The notes under the pieces were generated by a model. The model was not told the origin of the DNA. It saw only the letters and a list, made by a program, of their open reading frames with translations, and ran no database searches. Below, in pieces: positions 7,702 through 16,050 of a stretch of 24,092 nt of DNA (position 1 is the first letter of the stretch; each line of letters begins with the position of its first letter). The DNA is from JBBIRT01 sp037441725 (GTDB lineage: Bacteria; Desulfobacterota; BSN033; UBA1163): assembly GCA_037441725.1 (NCBI GenBank), contig JBBIRT010000042.1, forward strand, positions 1-24,092. Direction: 5' to 3'. The translations under genes were made by a program, and so were the position numbers.

Positions 7702-9228
7702 TTATTTACTGAACCAGGCTTCACCAGGAGTCCACCATGGCCAAGATACCCACCGCATATGGCCGGTATCATTCACATTGGGTTTGGAAATGTAATTCCG
7801 GGTATGCATATAAGTGGGGATCACAGTCAAATCCTCTAAGATCAATTGATTGAGTTTTTGAGTTCTTTTAGCTTCTGGCGTAGGGGTGACTTTCGCTTCG
7901 GCAAAGAGTTGTGGGAGGGCCTCTGGCCTTTTTATGCTGACAAATGCCTCAGCACCATAAAAATAGAATCCAATCAGATGAGAATAACTTGCAAAGAATC
8001 CCCAGGGTTGCATCAGGAGACCCCGCCAGCCTTTTGTTTGATATTCCCGATATCGGCTCATTTCTGGGAACTCCACTTCTGTCTGAATGCCAACCTCGGT
8101 CAAGAAACGCTGGATGGCCACAGCCGCATCCCTGTCCACCACCACAGGCATGACAATCAGTTTTGTCTTGAAGCCTCCTGAGTAACCAGCCTTGGCTAAG
8201 AGCTCCTTGGCTTTGACTGGATCGTATTTTAAAGGAGGTTGATCTTTTAAATAGGCAGACTGTTCTGGAAAAGCAGGTTGATTGGCGGGCTGCCAGTAAC
8301 CAAAACCACGAGCCTTGGCAATCCCCTCTCGATCGATTGCATAAGAGACGGCCTCACGAACCAGTTTATTAGCAAAGGGAGAGTCCGCATTTACGCTATC
8401 AGGCATCAACATCACAATCCCATTATTGGCAAAGATATCCTTAAATCCTTTTGATTTTAGTTCTGCTATTAATTCCCCCCCATCCATTCCAAACATATCT
8501 ATTTCTCCAGCAAGTAAGGCTGCCTTTATGGTTTGAAGGTCTCTCATATAACGAATCTCAACCCCATCCAAATAGGGTTTCCCCTTATCCCAGTAATCTT
8601 TAAATTTTTTATATTTTGTAGCGACATCACGCTCATAGCTAACAAACTCAAAAGGCCCTGTTCCAACTGGATGAAACCTTGCCCAATCAATACCATTTTT
8701 CTTCAATGCAGTTGGAGAGATGATCGAACCCAAGGTGCCTGATAAGGCTACAAATATTCTGTTGTCATATTCCTTCAAATTGATTCTCACGGTATAATTG
8801 TCTAATGCCTCCACTGAAGACCATGTCATGGTATGGCCCATTTTAGCATCCAATTCAGATTGAAGAGTAAATCTTACCGCCTCAGCATTTAATTCTGTAC
8901 CATCATGGAATTTGACCCCTTTTCGAATATTGAAGGTGATAGATTTTTGGTCAGGTGCCACCTTCCAGCTTTCTGCTAAACAGGGGAACATATTTCCCTG
9001 TCGATCCATTCGGACCAATGGCTCTAAAGCAGGGATGGCTGAACAGATGGAGACACCAATAATTTCCCAGGGCACACCAATAGGAGATCCAGGAGGGATG
9101 TCTACGACCCTTAAGACCCCACCATATTGGCGGCTGCTGGTTTCAGCAGGGATCGCTGTGCCTCCTGCCTTAATAAACGAAAAAACCATCATAAAAATCA
9201 AAAACCACTTCAATCCCCTCTTCGTCAT
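7702..9228 (-). CDS. family-5 solute-binding protein (peptide/nickel ABC transporter)
   Basis: This 508-residue periplasmic binding protein has a signal peptide: a K/R-rich start, a hydrophobic core around residues 9-22, and probable cleavage near A-I-P-A. No lipobox Cys was seen. The mature chain starts QYGGVLRV and has the SBP_bac_5 hallmarks: L-A-E-S-W-K, I-R-K-G-V-K-F-H-D-G-T-x-L-N-A-E-A-V, the P-V-G-T-G-P-F-x-F-x-S segment, and V-R-E-A-V-S-Y-A-I-D-R near residue 310. The family binds peptides, nickel chelates and other small organics, so the ligand is open. An AGGAGG site precedes the ATG. It is paralogous to the protein at 13075-14619, and the permease genes follow directly, so it is the likely cognate receptor. 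Confidence 0.94.
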   Translation of the reverse strand: MTKRGLKWFLIFMMVFSFIKAGGTAIPAETSSRQYGGVLRVVDIPPGSPIGVPWEIIGVSICSAIPALEPLVRMDRQGNMFPCLAESWKVAPDQKSITFNIRKGVKFHDGTELNAEAVRFTLQSELDAKMGHTMTWSSVEALDNYTVRINLKEYDNRIFVALSGTLGSIISPTALKKNGIDWARFHPVGTGPFEFVSYERDVATKYKKFKDYWDKGKPYLDGVEIRYMRDLQTIKAALLAGEIDMFGMDGGELIAELKSKGFKDIFANNGIVMLMPDSVNADSPFANKLVREAVSYAIDREGIAKARGFGYWQPANQPAFPEQSAYLKDQPPLKYDPVKAKELLAKAGYSGGFKTKLIVMPVVVDRDAAVAIQRFLTEVGIQTEVEFPEMSRYREYQTKGWRGLLMQPWGFFASYSHLIGFYFYGAEAFVSIKRPEALPQLFAEAKVTPTPEAKRTQKLNQLILEDLTVIPTYMHTRNYISKPNVNDTGHMRWVSWPWWTPGEAWFSK

Positions 9229-9278
9229 TGTATCGTTCCTCCTTTCAAAGATTTCTCTATGCGAGCTTTAAAAAAGGG

Positions 9279-9290
9279 TGTAAGCTTACA
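9279..9290. promoter_or_regulatory. 12-nt perfect palindrome upstream of binding-protein gene
   Basis: TGTAAGCTTACA is a perfect palindrome about 50 nt upstream of the start of the binding protein at 9228, inside the 230-nt gap after the selenoprotein gene. Its position fits an operator for a dimeric regulator, but no regulator gene is present in the window and the match may be chance. Confidence 0.25.
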
Positions 9291-9458
9291 TTCGCAGGAT
9301 TTGGAACCTTACCCCCCCCAGCTTTTCAAGGACGTTTTCAGAACTCTCTATGTGATTAAAAATAGATTTTATATTTAGCCTTATTTGTTTTTTCTGGAAA
9401 GATGTAAGTCAATTCTATTTTTAAGCTATGATAAGAAAGGAATCTATGCCTTGTCAAG

Positions 9459-11099
9459 CTACCTCCACTCATCTATAGGGAAACTCCCGATCAGATGAAA
9501 ATCGCCAGCTTGCCAGAAATCATTTGTCCTTCCTCCTACGACCAGGACACTGATCTCCTCAGGACTTCGATATCGGTTGATTAGGGTATCATCCGGTTGC
9601 TTCAACCATGTGGCATATGGTTCCATTCCCTTTTGACCCATGGGCAGGCTGAAACCATTCACCAGATGGTATTGCCAAAATTCCCTTAGAGGGAGCAGGG
9701 TTTTTTCATAGACATACTGGCTAACATCTTCTTTGGTGGGAAACCCTTCATTTACCAAGTCGTTTGCAACGATCGGATCCAATAGAAGACTCATCCCACT
9801 TTTATAAGCCCCTGAGGGTAAGATTCTGCCTGCCATATTTAGAATGGAATCAATCTTTGCTTTCTCATAAGTATCTTTCCAATGAAAGAGCGTATATCCA
9901 TGGAATATACTCACAGAGCTTTCATCGGGTTTATAACCCAATTGGACATGGAAGGGTTTCCAGCCTTTGGGCAGAAACTCCTCATTTTCAGCAAAGGTGA
10001 TATGGCTGTAGTTCGTGACATTTCCCTGAGAACCCCAGTAGGTTTTATTGGGAATCCCTCCAGCCCCTAAATTGATTGAAATCAATGTGGCCACCCGACC
10101 AATCACTGCGTTGGCTCGATTCATTGGGCTGAGGGCACCTGTTCCTGAATTCATTCCAATTTCTTTTCGAATCGGTCCGTTGATTACAATCATCCTGGCA
10201 AAGGACTGTGTAGAGGTTGCGATGGCAGGGACTCCAGAGGCGGCCAGTGCTAAGATAACGGGCATGTATTCAGGTTTTGCTCCTGCCATGACGGCATTGG
10301 CTGCTACCTGTTCAACAGTAAAGGTACAGGCTTCATAACCCGATCGTAACTCTCCGACGACCTCATCTGGTTCATGGCTCGTCCCTTTAAGCATGGCCTC
10401 AACCCTTTCCTCTGTGGGAAGAACGATGGGCAAATAATCTGTCCAATTGCTATCCATAAAAAGTTGATGGAGATTTTCCTCAGTATCAGGACCGATGAGC
10501 CTCGGCTCAGAAATATCTATTGATCCAGAACGTTTATCCTCCTCCGTTAATGGTCGGGTTAAAGCCTCCACCATCTCTTCGATAATGGGTTTCCCAGTAA
10601 TTGGGTCGTTGCCTTTAATGTAGTCCTGACATTTTGAAGCCGGTACCCGAGAAATGGGATGGGGAACGATAACAAATCTGTGGTTTGGCATACCCACCAT
10701 TTCTGCATACATCTTTCCCAGACCTGCAAATACTTCAGCCTCAATGGGAGCAGTAGGGATTCCCATTTTTTCTAATGTGGTGCAATGCACGACGACCGCC
10801 GGCGCACAGGTACTTCAATGCCCGGTCCCGAGGATCATTCCGTGGCCTTTTTCTTTTATCTCATCCCATAACTGAGGATCAGCCTCTCCATAGGGTCCAG
10901 CCTTTTCTCTTCGGATGAAGGTTGTATTCGGATATCTTTCTGAGAGGATTTTCTGAAGTTCTTCAGTAAATTGCTGGGTATAAGGCCATCGGATATCAAC
11001 AATATAGATGGTCTTCCCATCAATGGAGTCCAAACGCGAAGCCATGGGAATCAACCGCCTTGGCGGGAGTTGACCCCTTGGATTGACCACCGTGATCAT
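9459..11099 (-). CDS. UGSC-family selenoprotein, variant U-S-T-C motif (Sec95 at TGA 10815-10817)
   Basis: Read with TGA as selenocysteine this is a 546-residue protein without a signal peptide. The N-terminal domain starts with V-N-P-R-G and leads to the motif G-T-G-H-U-S-T-C (Sec95, Cys98). The frame is unbroken afterwards and shows APAVVVHC and the FVIVPHPIS segment. A linker ending TRPLTEED leads to the second domain at about residues 208-520, marked by VMAGAKPEY, NGPI, EIGMNSG and FAENEE. It is paralogous along its length to the protein encoded 56 nt upstream, whose motif is the canonical U-G-S-C. The family is known as UGSC (seleno)proteins; no reaction is established to my knowledge. 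A Sec/Cys pair suggests thiol-selenol redox chemistry. The ATG is preceded by AGGAGG. Standard gene finders would report two fragments (10815-11099 and 9459-10790). Confidence 0.85.
10785..10807 (-). promoter_or_regulatory. candidate bacterial SECIS hairpin, USTC gene
   Basis: Starting 8 nt after the TGA, GUGCGC can pair with GUGCAU (positions +8 to +13 with +25 to +30, including two G-U pairs). An inner two-base pair closes a GCGGU loop, with UC bulged on the 3' side. Position and size fit a bacterial SECIS for SelB, with a G-containing loop and a bulged U. The fold was drawn by eye and competing pairings exist, including GUGC-AUU-GCAC slightly further down. Confidence 0.4.
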
Positions 11100-11155
11100 G
11101 ATCCATTTCCTCCTTCTCTTTATGGATTCTCTAACCCTAAATAGGACACTCTTAT

Positions 11156-12940
11156 TTACACCCCTTCCACCTTTTTAGTCACATGGGAGACCCTAAAGTA
11201 CGACATAGCGAACGTATATCCAGGGAATCCACCAGCGACAAAGAGGGCAATGTCATGGGGTGAGATGACCACTGGAACTTTCTCTCCTGATTGAAGGGCT
11301 TCCTGAAATATTGGCAAGCGGTCAGAAGGGATCAAATCGTATCGAAGGATATCCCCAGCCCGACTAGCATCGATTCTGTCTTCAAGGCCTTTTACCTCTT
11401 GGGGGGTGAGGTTTTCATAGGGAATACATGTTTTTTCGTATAGATATTTTTGGAGACTCTCTCGATTGTAGCCCAGTCGATTTAACTCCAAAGCAAGCTC
11501 AGGATGAATCACAAAGATAAATCGGCTCGGATGAGCCATGGGATTGGCTTGGCCACGTTTGAACAATCCAAAGATCCTTCGGTTTCCACTGATCAGGCTG
11601 GTCATTCGATCAAGGATCGACTGTGCACTCCATATCTCCACAGCCCCCCCTCCTAAAATGGTCAGTCCTGAAGTGTAACCTCCAATGGTTGACACAGTGA
11701 CCGCACTTTCTTCCTTTTTATAACCGAGACTTACGTGATAGGGTTCCCAGGGTGACTGTTCTTCGTTTTCTGCAAAGGTAAAAAAGGTATGGGAAGACAA
11801 TCGTCCAATCAATGCCATATCATTTTCTCCTGGCCAGAGGTGGCCAAGATTGATCAGACTCAATCGGATGGCATGGCCAATGGTGTTGTTAGCACGCCAC
11901 CCATGTCCAATTAAACCGATCCCTGAATTCATATCTATCTCTTTTGCAATAGGTCCATTCACAATAATGGCAGGAAGGAATGAGCCTGAAGAGGTGGTCA
12001 TGTGGAGTAAATCGAAATCCTGATCTAAGAAACCTTCCAGGGCTGCAATGATCACGGGTAAATACTCAGGCTTAGCTCCTGCCATCACTGAGTTGATGGC
12101 AATCTTTTCTATGGTCGCTATTCCGTTTTTCGGGATCACCGTTCCGATGATCTCTTGGGGAGATCGATGGGTTCCGGTTAGCATCCAATCGACCCGTTCT
12201 TTAGTGGGAGGGATTAAGGGTAGACCACTTCCCCAATGCTGGTCAATGAAGAGTTGATTAAATTTTTCAAGAGCGAGCTCATAGCTTTCAGCCTCAATCT
12301 TAATGGTTTCGGTTGGTTTTAAATATTTTTGTTTGGGTCTCTCCTCCTCTTCAGAGAGGGGACGGGTGAGGCCGGAGATCAGTTGATCTATAGCGCTCAG
12401 GGCAATGGGTTCGATCTCTTTCGTATTGATTCTTCTGGCATAATATTCTCTTCCCGGAAGAATGGCCAGGCGTAGCCCTGGCATTCCATTGTCCTCAGCC
12501 GATGATTGGGCATCGCAAACAAAGACATCAGGAACGACATAAACCACAGGCTTTCCCAATTTTTCTAATCTTATGGCACCGGACACGCCGGACCACGTGC
12601 AGGATCCTCAGTCTCCTACTCCATAAAGAAAGACATCACATTCTTTAGCGAGCCTTTCGGCCATGCTCTCACCCAGATCAAAAGGACCTTTATATCTGAG
12701 GATGGATGCAGAGGGAACTCTCTCTTTGATGGCCTTTTCGACTACATCCCAGAAATGATCCCCTCCCTGTTTCCCAACCCAATAAATTCCGATTCTCTTT
12801 CCAGCTAAGTCTTTCAATCGAGGGGAGATCCCCAAATAGGGTAAAGGGGCAATCTCCCCCCTTGGATTGAGAACTTCAAGAGCGATTGAAGTTTTACTGC
12901 TCAATTTATCTTCAGAGGGATTTTCAATTCTATTTTCCAT
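11156..12940 (-). CDS. UGSC-family selenoprotein, canonical U-G-S-C motif (Sec111 at TGA 12608-12610)
   Basis: With TGA read as selenocysteine this is a 594-residue cytoplasmic protein. The N-terminal domain carries V-L-N-P-R-G and then G-V-G-D-U-G-S-C-T (Sec111, Cys114), the motif that names the UGSC family. The frame continues without a break into VVYVVPDVF and LAILPGREYYA, then a TRPLSEEEE linker, and the second domain at about residues 225-560 (FIDQHW, INSVMAGAKPEY, IVNGPI, EIDMNSG, FAENEE). The same landmarks recur in the downstream paralogue. An AAGGAG site precedes the ATG. It lies 134 nt after a family-5 binding protein and 56 nt before its paralogue, so the two are likely co-transcribed. 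No Sec machinery genes are in the window. Read naively the gene appears as 12608-12940 and 11156-12586. Confidence 0.9.
12574..12595 (-). promoter_or_regulatory. candidate bacterial SECIS hairpin, UGSC gene
   Basis: Starting 13 nt after the TGA, UGGUCCGG pairs with CCGG-U-GCCA: eight base pairs including one G-U, a single bulged U, and a five-base loop CGUGU. Distance from the UGA, stem length, bulged U and a G in the loop all match known features of bacterial SECIS elements recognised by SelB. Drawn by eye; no energy was computed. Confidence 0.6.
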
Positions 12941-13008
12941 ATCTTTTCCTTGCTCCTTCTTTTCTAATCCTTAGTTCTATGAAGATGTATGGTAATTGAC
13001 CGACCTTT

Positions 13009-13029
13009 AACCCTTTATGGATAAAGGTT
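13009..13029 (-). promoter_or_regulatory. small hairpin between binding-protein and selenoprotein genes
   Basis: AACC-C-TTTAT at 13009-13018 and ATAAAGGTT at 13021-13029 are inverted copies with one extra C. The hairpin lies in the 134-nt gap between the family-5 binding protein and the UGSC gene. No T-run follows on the minus strand, so it looks like a processing or attenuation element rather than a terminator. Confidence 0.3.
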
Positions 13030-13074
13030 TTCTACTTTCTCTTTATGGGAAGAGGAATAAGGATAATCGCTTGG

Positions 13075-14619
13075 TTACTTGCTTAACCAGATTTTTTCTG
13101 GAGTATAGACCGTCCCTGCCTCCCATTCAAAATAACCTGTGTCATGGACATTGGGTTGAAGAATACGAAATTCAGAAACATAATAGATTGGAATAACCGT
13201 AATATCCTCAATCATCATTCTGGTCAGCTCTTCCATCCTACTTTTATCAGGCGATAGGGTTTTTAGGGATTCATCAATCTTTTTTACAAAGCCTTCGGGT
13301 CGTTTTAAACTGGGAAGATGCCCGGTGATTGTGTGCCAGTAAAAATTGTAAGTGATATTTGTAGTGGCAAGAATACGCACCGCTTGGGCTAAGAAGCCAT
13401 TCTGCCATCCTTTCCACCGATATTCCGTATATTTCCCCCCGTCCGGAAATTCCAGCTCTGCCTTGATTCCAACTTCGCTCAGGAAGCGTTGAACGGCCAC
13501 CATGGAGTCTCGATCCACTAAAGCAGGCATTACCATTAATTTTATTTCGAAACCATTGGGATAACCTGCTTCGATAAGAAGTTGTTTGGCCCTTTGAGGA
13601 TCATATCTTCCAAATTCCGTTTCCTTGAGGTAACCAGGTTTCCCTGGAGGTGGAATTTGATTGGCTGGTAACCAGAAGCCGAAACCTCTTGCTTTGGCAA
13701 TGGCCTCTCGGTTAATGGCATAAGAAACTGCCTCTCTCACTTTCTTATTGGATAATGGAGAATTCGGATTATTACTATCTGGGACTAATGAGACACTCCC
13801 TGTATACATGCTTAACATATTAAATCCCATGGTTTTAAGGATGGCGGCTTGTTCTCCTGAGGTTACAGCTAAGACATGGATTCTCTCCTGGCCACTGGCT
13901 CGCATGGCTGATTGTTGGGTCATAGGGTCCCTGATGAATAGAAATTCGATCCCATCAAGATAGGGTTTGCCTTTCTGCCAGTATCCATCCCACCTTTTAA
14001 ATGCCAACTTATTGCCACGCTCGTAACTGACAAACTTAAAGGGTCCAGTTCCAACAGGGTTCCACATGGCCCACTCTTTTCCTTTATTTTTATAGGCAGT
14101 GGGTGAAACAGGGCTGGTGACAGACCCTGCAAGAAGGTTAAGCATGTTGTTCTGATATTGATCCACATTGATTTGAACTGTGTAATGATCAACGACATCA
14201 ATACTTTTAAACCCTTTGACCACCTTAGCCGCTATGGCCTGATCTAAGCACCATTTCACAGCCTCTGCATTCAAATCTGTTCCATCGTGAAACTTCACCC
14301 CTTTCCGGAGAAAGAGAGTAATCGTATTCCTGGTTTGATCGATTTTCCACTCGGTGGCAAGCCAGGGGTGATAATTCCCATTGATATCCTCACGGAGAAG
14401 ACTTTCAACAGCAGGTCTCATTAAATTGCTATCAATCCCCCTAACCTCCCAAGGAGCACCAATGGGTTGAGCTCCCTCTGAAAGATCAACAATCTTCAAT
14501 ACTCCTCCATATTGCGGCGTGGTCCCTCCATGGGCTGGGTGAAGGCCGAATAAAAAGATCGCCATGAATATCAGAATCAAAACAACCCGAGCATGATTAA
14601 AAACCTTTAGCCTTTCCAT
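13075..14619 (-). CDS. family-5 solute-binding protein, second paralogue
   Basis: This 514-residue periplasmic protein has an N-terminal signal peptide (basic start, hydrophobic core about residues 11-26, cleavage probably near H-G-G). The mature chain begins PQYGGVLKIVD. Hallmarks of the SBP_bac_5 family are L-A-T-E-W-K, L-R-K-G-V-K-F-H-D-G-T-D-L-N-A-E-A-V, W-N-P-V-G-T-G-P-F-K-F-V-S-Y-E-R-G and V-R-E-A-V-S-Y-A-I-N-R. It resembles the protein at 7702-9228 throughout, including a P-I-G-x-P-W-E insertion near the N-terminus, so the pair arose by duplication. An AGGAGG site precedes the ATG. No permease or ATPase lies next to it; it sits between the Liv genes and the selenoproteins, and may share the permease encoded further downstream. 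Ligand unknown. Confidence 0.94.
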   Translation of the reverse strand: MERLKVFNHARVVLILIFMAIFLFGLHPAHGGTTPQYGGVLKIVDLSEGAQPIGAPWEVRGIDSNLMRPAVESLLREDINGNYHPWLATEWKIDQTRNTITLFLRKGVKFHDGTDLNAEAVKWCLDQAIAAKVVKGFKSIDVVDHYTVQINVDQYQNNMLNLLAGSVTSPVSPTAYKNKGKEWAMWNPVGTGPFKFVSYERGNKLAFKRWDGYWQKGKPYLDGIEFLFIRDPMTQQSAMRASGQERIHVLAVTSGEQAAILKTMGFNMLSMYTGSVSLVPDSNNPNSPLSNKKVREAVSYAINREAIAKARGFGFWLPANQIPPPGKPGYLKETEFGRYDPQRAKQLLIEAGYPNGFEIKLMVMPALVDRDSMVAVQRFLSEVGIKAELEFPDGGKYTEYRWKGWQNGFLAQAVRILATTNITYNFYWHTITGHLPSLKRPEGFVKKIDESLKTLSPDKSRMEELTRMMIEDITVIPIYYVSEFRILQPNVHDTGYFEWEAGTVYTPEKIWLSK

Positions 14620-14665
14620 CGTTGATCCTCCTTTCTCTTCAGCCTCTTCAGTGATGAGGGCAACT

Positions 14666-15922
14666 CTATTTAAAAACAGAATCGATTATCTTCAAACCCT
14701 TGACCCATTGAACCCTTNNNNNNNNNNNNNNNNNNNNNNNNNNNGGTTTGACTTCTTCGACCAGGACTGCCTCTTCTTTTCTTATCTGGAAAATACGTTG
14801 TGGATAACCTACTGCCAAGCCATTCACAACATCATAAGTAGCATCCATCCCTTTGAAGCCTTTCTGATTGATTGCATAATCTCTTATCTTGATTCGTTCC
14901 TCTTTAAGTTTAGCCGGATCACCCGTGACCCCTGTATTCTCTATGGCCGCTTTGATCATGTAAATCATATCATAAGTGATCGTGGTAAGACCACCCCAGG
15001 CTTTTCCCCCATGGGCATCCCGATATTCTTTGCTATACTTGGCAAAGACAGGGGTGGGAGAATAAGTGGGAGAGGTAGCACTATAGACCCCTTCATGGTA
15101 CCCTTTTGCTTCTGCTAAGAATTCTGGACCAACAAATCCAGCCTGGATATAGATATATCTTGGATTCACTCCTCGGCTCACAAGCCCCTTAACTAATTTG
15201 GCCGCAACAGGTCCTGTGGCTCCTATCGTAAAGGCATTTGCTCCTGTCCCTAAGGCCCTCACAACGATAGAGGTATAGTCTGCCATTCCGCTTGGGGCCT
15301 CAATGATTCCATTCGTTTTCACTCCAAGTTTTTCAAAAGTCTTTTGAAAACCAACACTCAATGTATGGATCATGGGGTAGATAGGTTCTTCGATGCCGAC
15401 CACTGATTTAATCCCTGGTTCGTGCTTGTACCATAGTTCCATCTGGTATTTTACGCTCTCTTCGGTCGGGGCTAGGGAATAGATGGTCCAAGGGAAAAAC
15501 TGCTTAGCGACATCTGTGGTACACGTCCCTGAGAAGGCAAATATTCCTGCTCTTACCGCAAGAGGCATGCAGGCTCTCATCTCCATGTCATTGAGTGGAC
15601 CATGGGTACAGAGGGCACCCATGTCAATAGCCTTGGCCATGGCAGCAGTTGCCTTGGTGGGGTCTAAGGCTGAATCTAAGAACTCGGTTACCAGAGGCCT
15701 TCCAGCAATACCCCCAGCGGCATTGATTTCAGCGATTAATCTCTCAGTTAGCCATACATGGGGTTGGCAGATACCAGCCATGGGGCCACTGAGGAAATAG
15801 ATAGTAGGGATGCGCCATTCTTTGACCACCACCTTCGATTGTGAATGGGCAGTTACGGTCATCAAAAGAATCAATATTACTAAAATTAAAGAGTAACTAA
15901 TAAATATCTTTCTTTTTTTCAT
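14666..15922 (-). CDS. Liv-type ABC transporter substrate-binding protein (Peripla_BP_6), contains assembly gap
   Basis: This periplasmic binding protein of about 418 residues has a signal peptide (MKKRK start, long hydrophobic core, cleavage probably at A-H-S). The mature domain has the LivJ-like pattern: a segment ending in S-G-P-M-A-G, A-G-G-I-A-G-R-P-L, then alternating strands and helices, with a Y-D-M-I-Y segment near the end. Near the C-terminus the frame crosses an N-run at 14718-14744 (27 nt) and continues in the same frame to a TAG, so the gap length is probably right. It follows the Liv permease genes by 128 nt and is the likely receptor of that transporter. Family members bind branched-chain amino acids but also amides, urea and aromatic acids, so the ligand is uncertain. 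Confidence 0.9.
   Translation of the reverse strand: MKKRKIFISYSLILVILILLMTVTAHSQSKVVVKEWRIPTIYFLSGPMAGICQPHVWLTERLIAEINAAGGIAGRPLVTEFLDSALDPTKATAAMAKAIDMGALCTHGPLNDMEMRACMPLAVRAGIFAFSGTCTTDVAKQFFPWTIYSLAPTEESVKYQMELWYKHEPGIKSVVGIEEPIYPMIHTLSVGFQKTFEKLGVKTNGIIEAPSGMADYTSIVVRALGTGANAFTIGATGPVAAKLVKGLVSRGVNPRYIYIQAGFVGPEFLAEAKGYHEGVYSATSPTYSPTPVFAKYSKEYRDAHGGKAWGGLTTITYDMIYMIKAAIENTGVTGDPAKLKEERIKIRDYAINQKGFKGMDATYDVVNGLAVGYPQRIFQIRKEEAVLVEEVKXXXXXXXXXXRVQWVKGLKIIDSVFK
14718..14744. other. assembly gap (27 N) inside binding-protein gene
   Basis: A run of 27 N, a multiple of three. The reading frame of the surrounding gene is intact on both sides, which supports this as a closely estimated scaffold gap rather than a join of unrelated contigs. 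Confidence 0.95.
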
Positions 15923-16050
15923 ATCCCTTCTCCTTTCTTTTAGGTTTGAAATGGTTTATTTAAAAATTTTTATCTCCTATCCCCTCTCCCGATTGAATTG
16001 TCTTAAAAATATTTTCCAATCACCTCCTCTTAATTGATTTTTAAGAAAGA

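Noticed and set aside
9459..10790. Separate gene starting at the ATG at 10790
   Set aside because: It would begin after the Sec codon inside a conserved domain, has no ribosome binding site, and its paralogue shows the same in-frame TGA at the aligned position.
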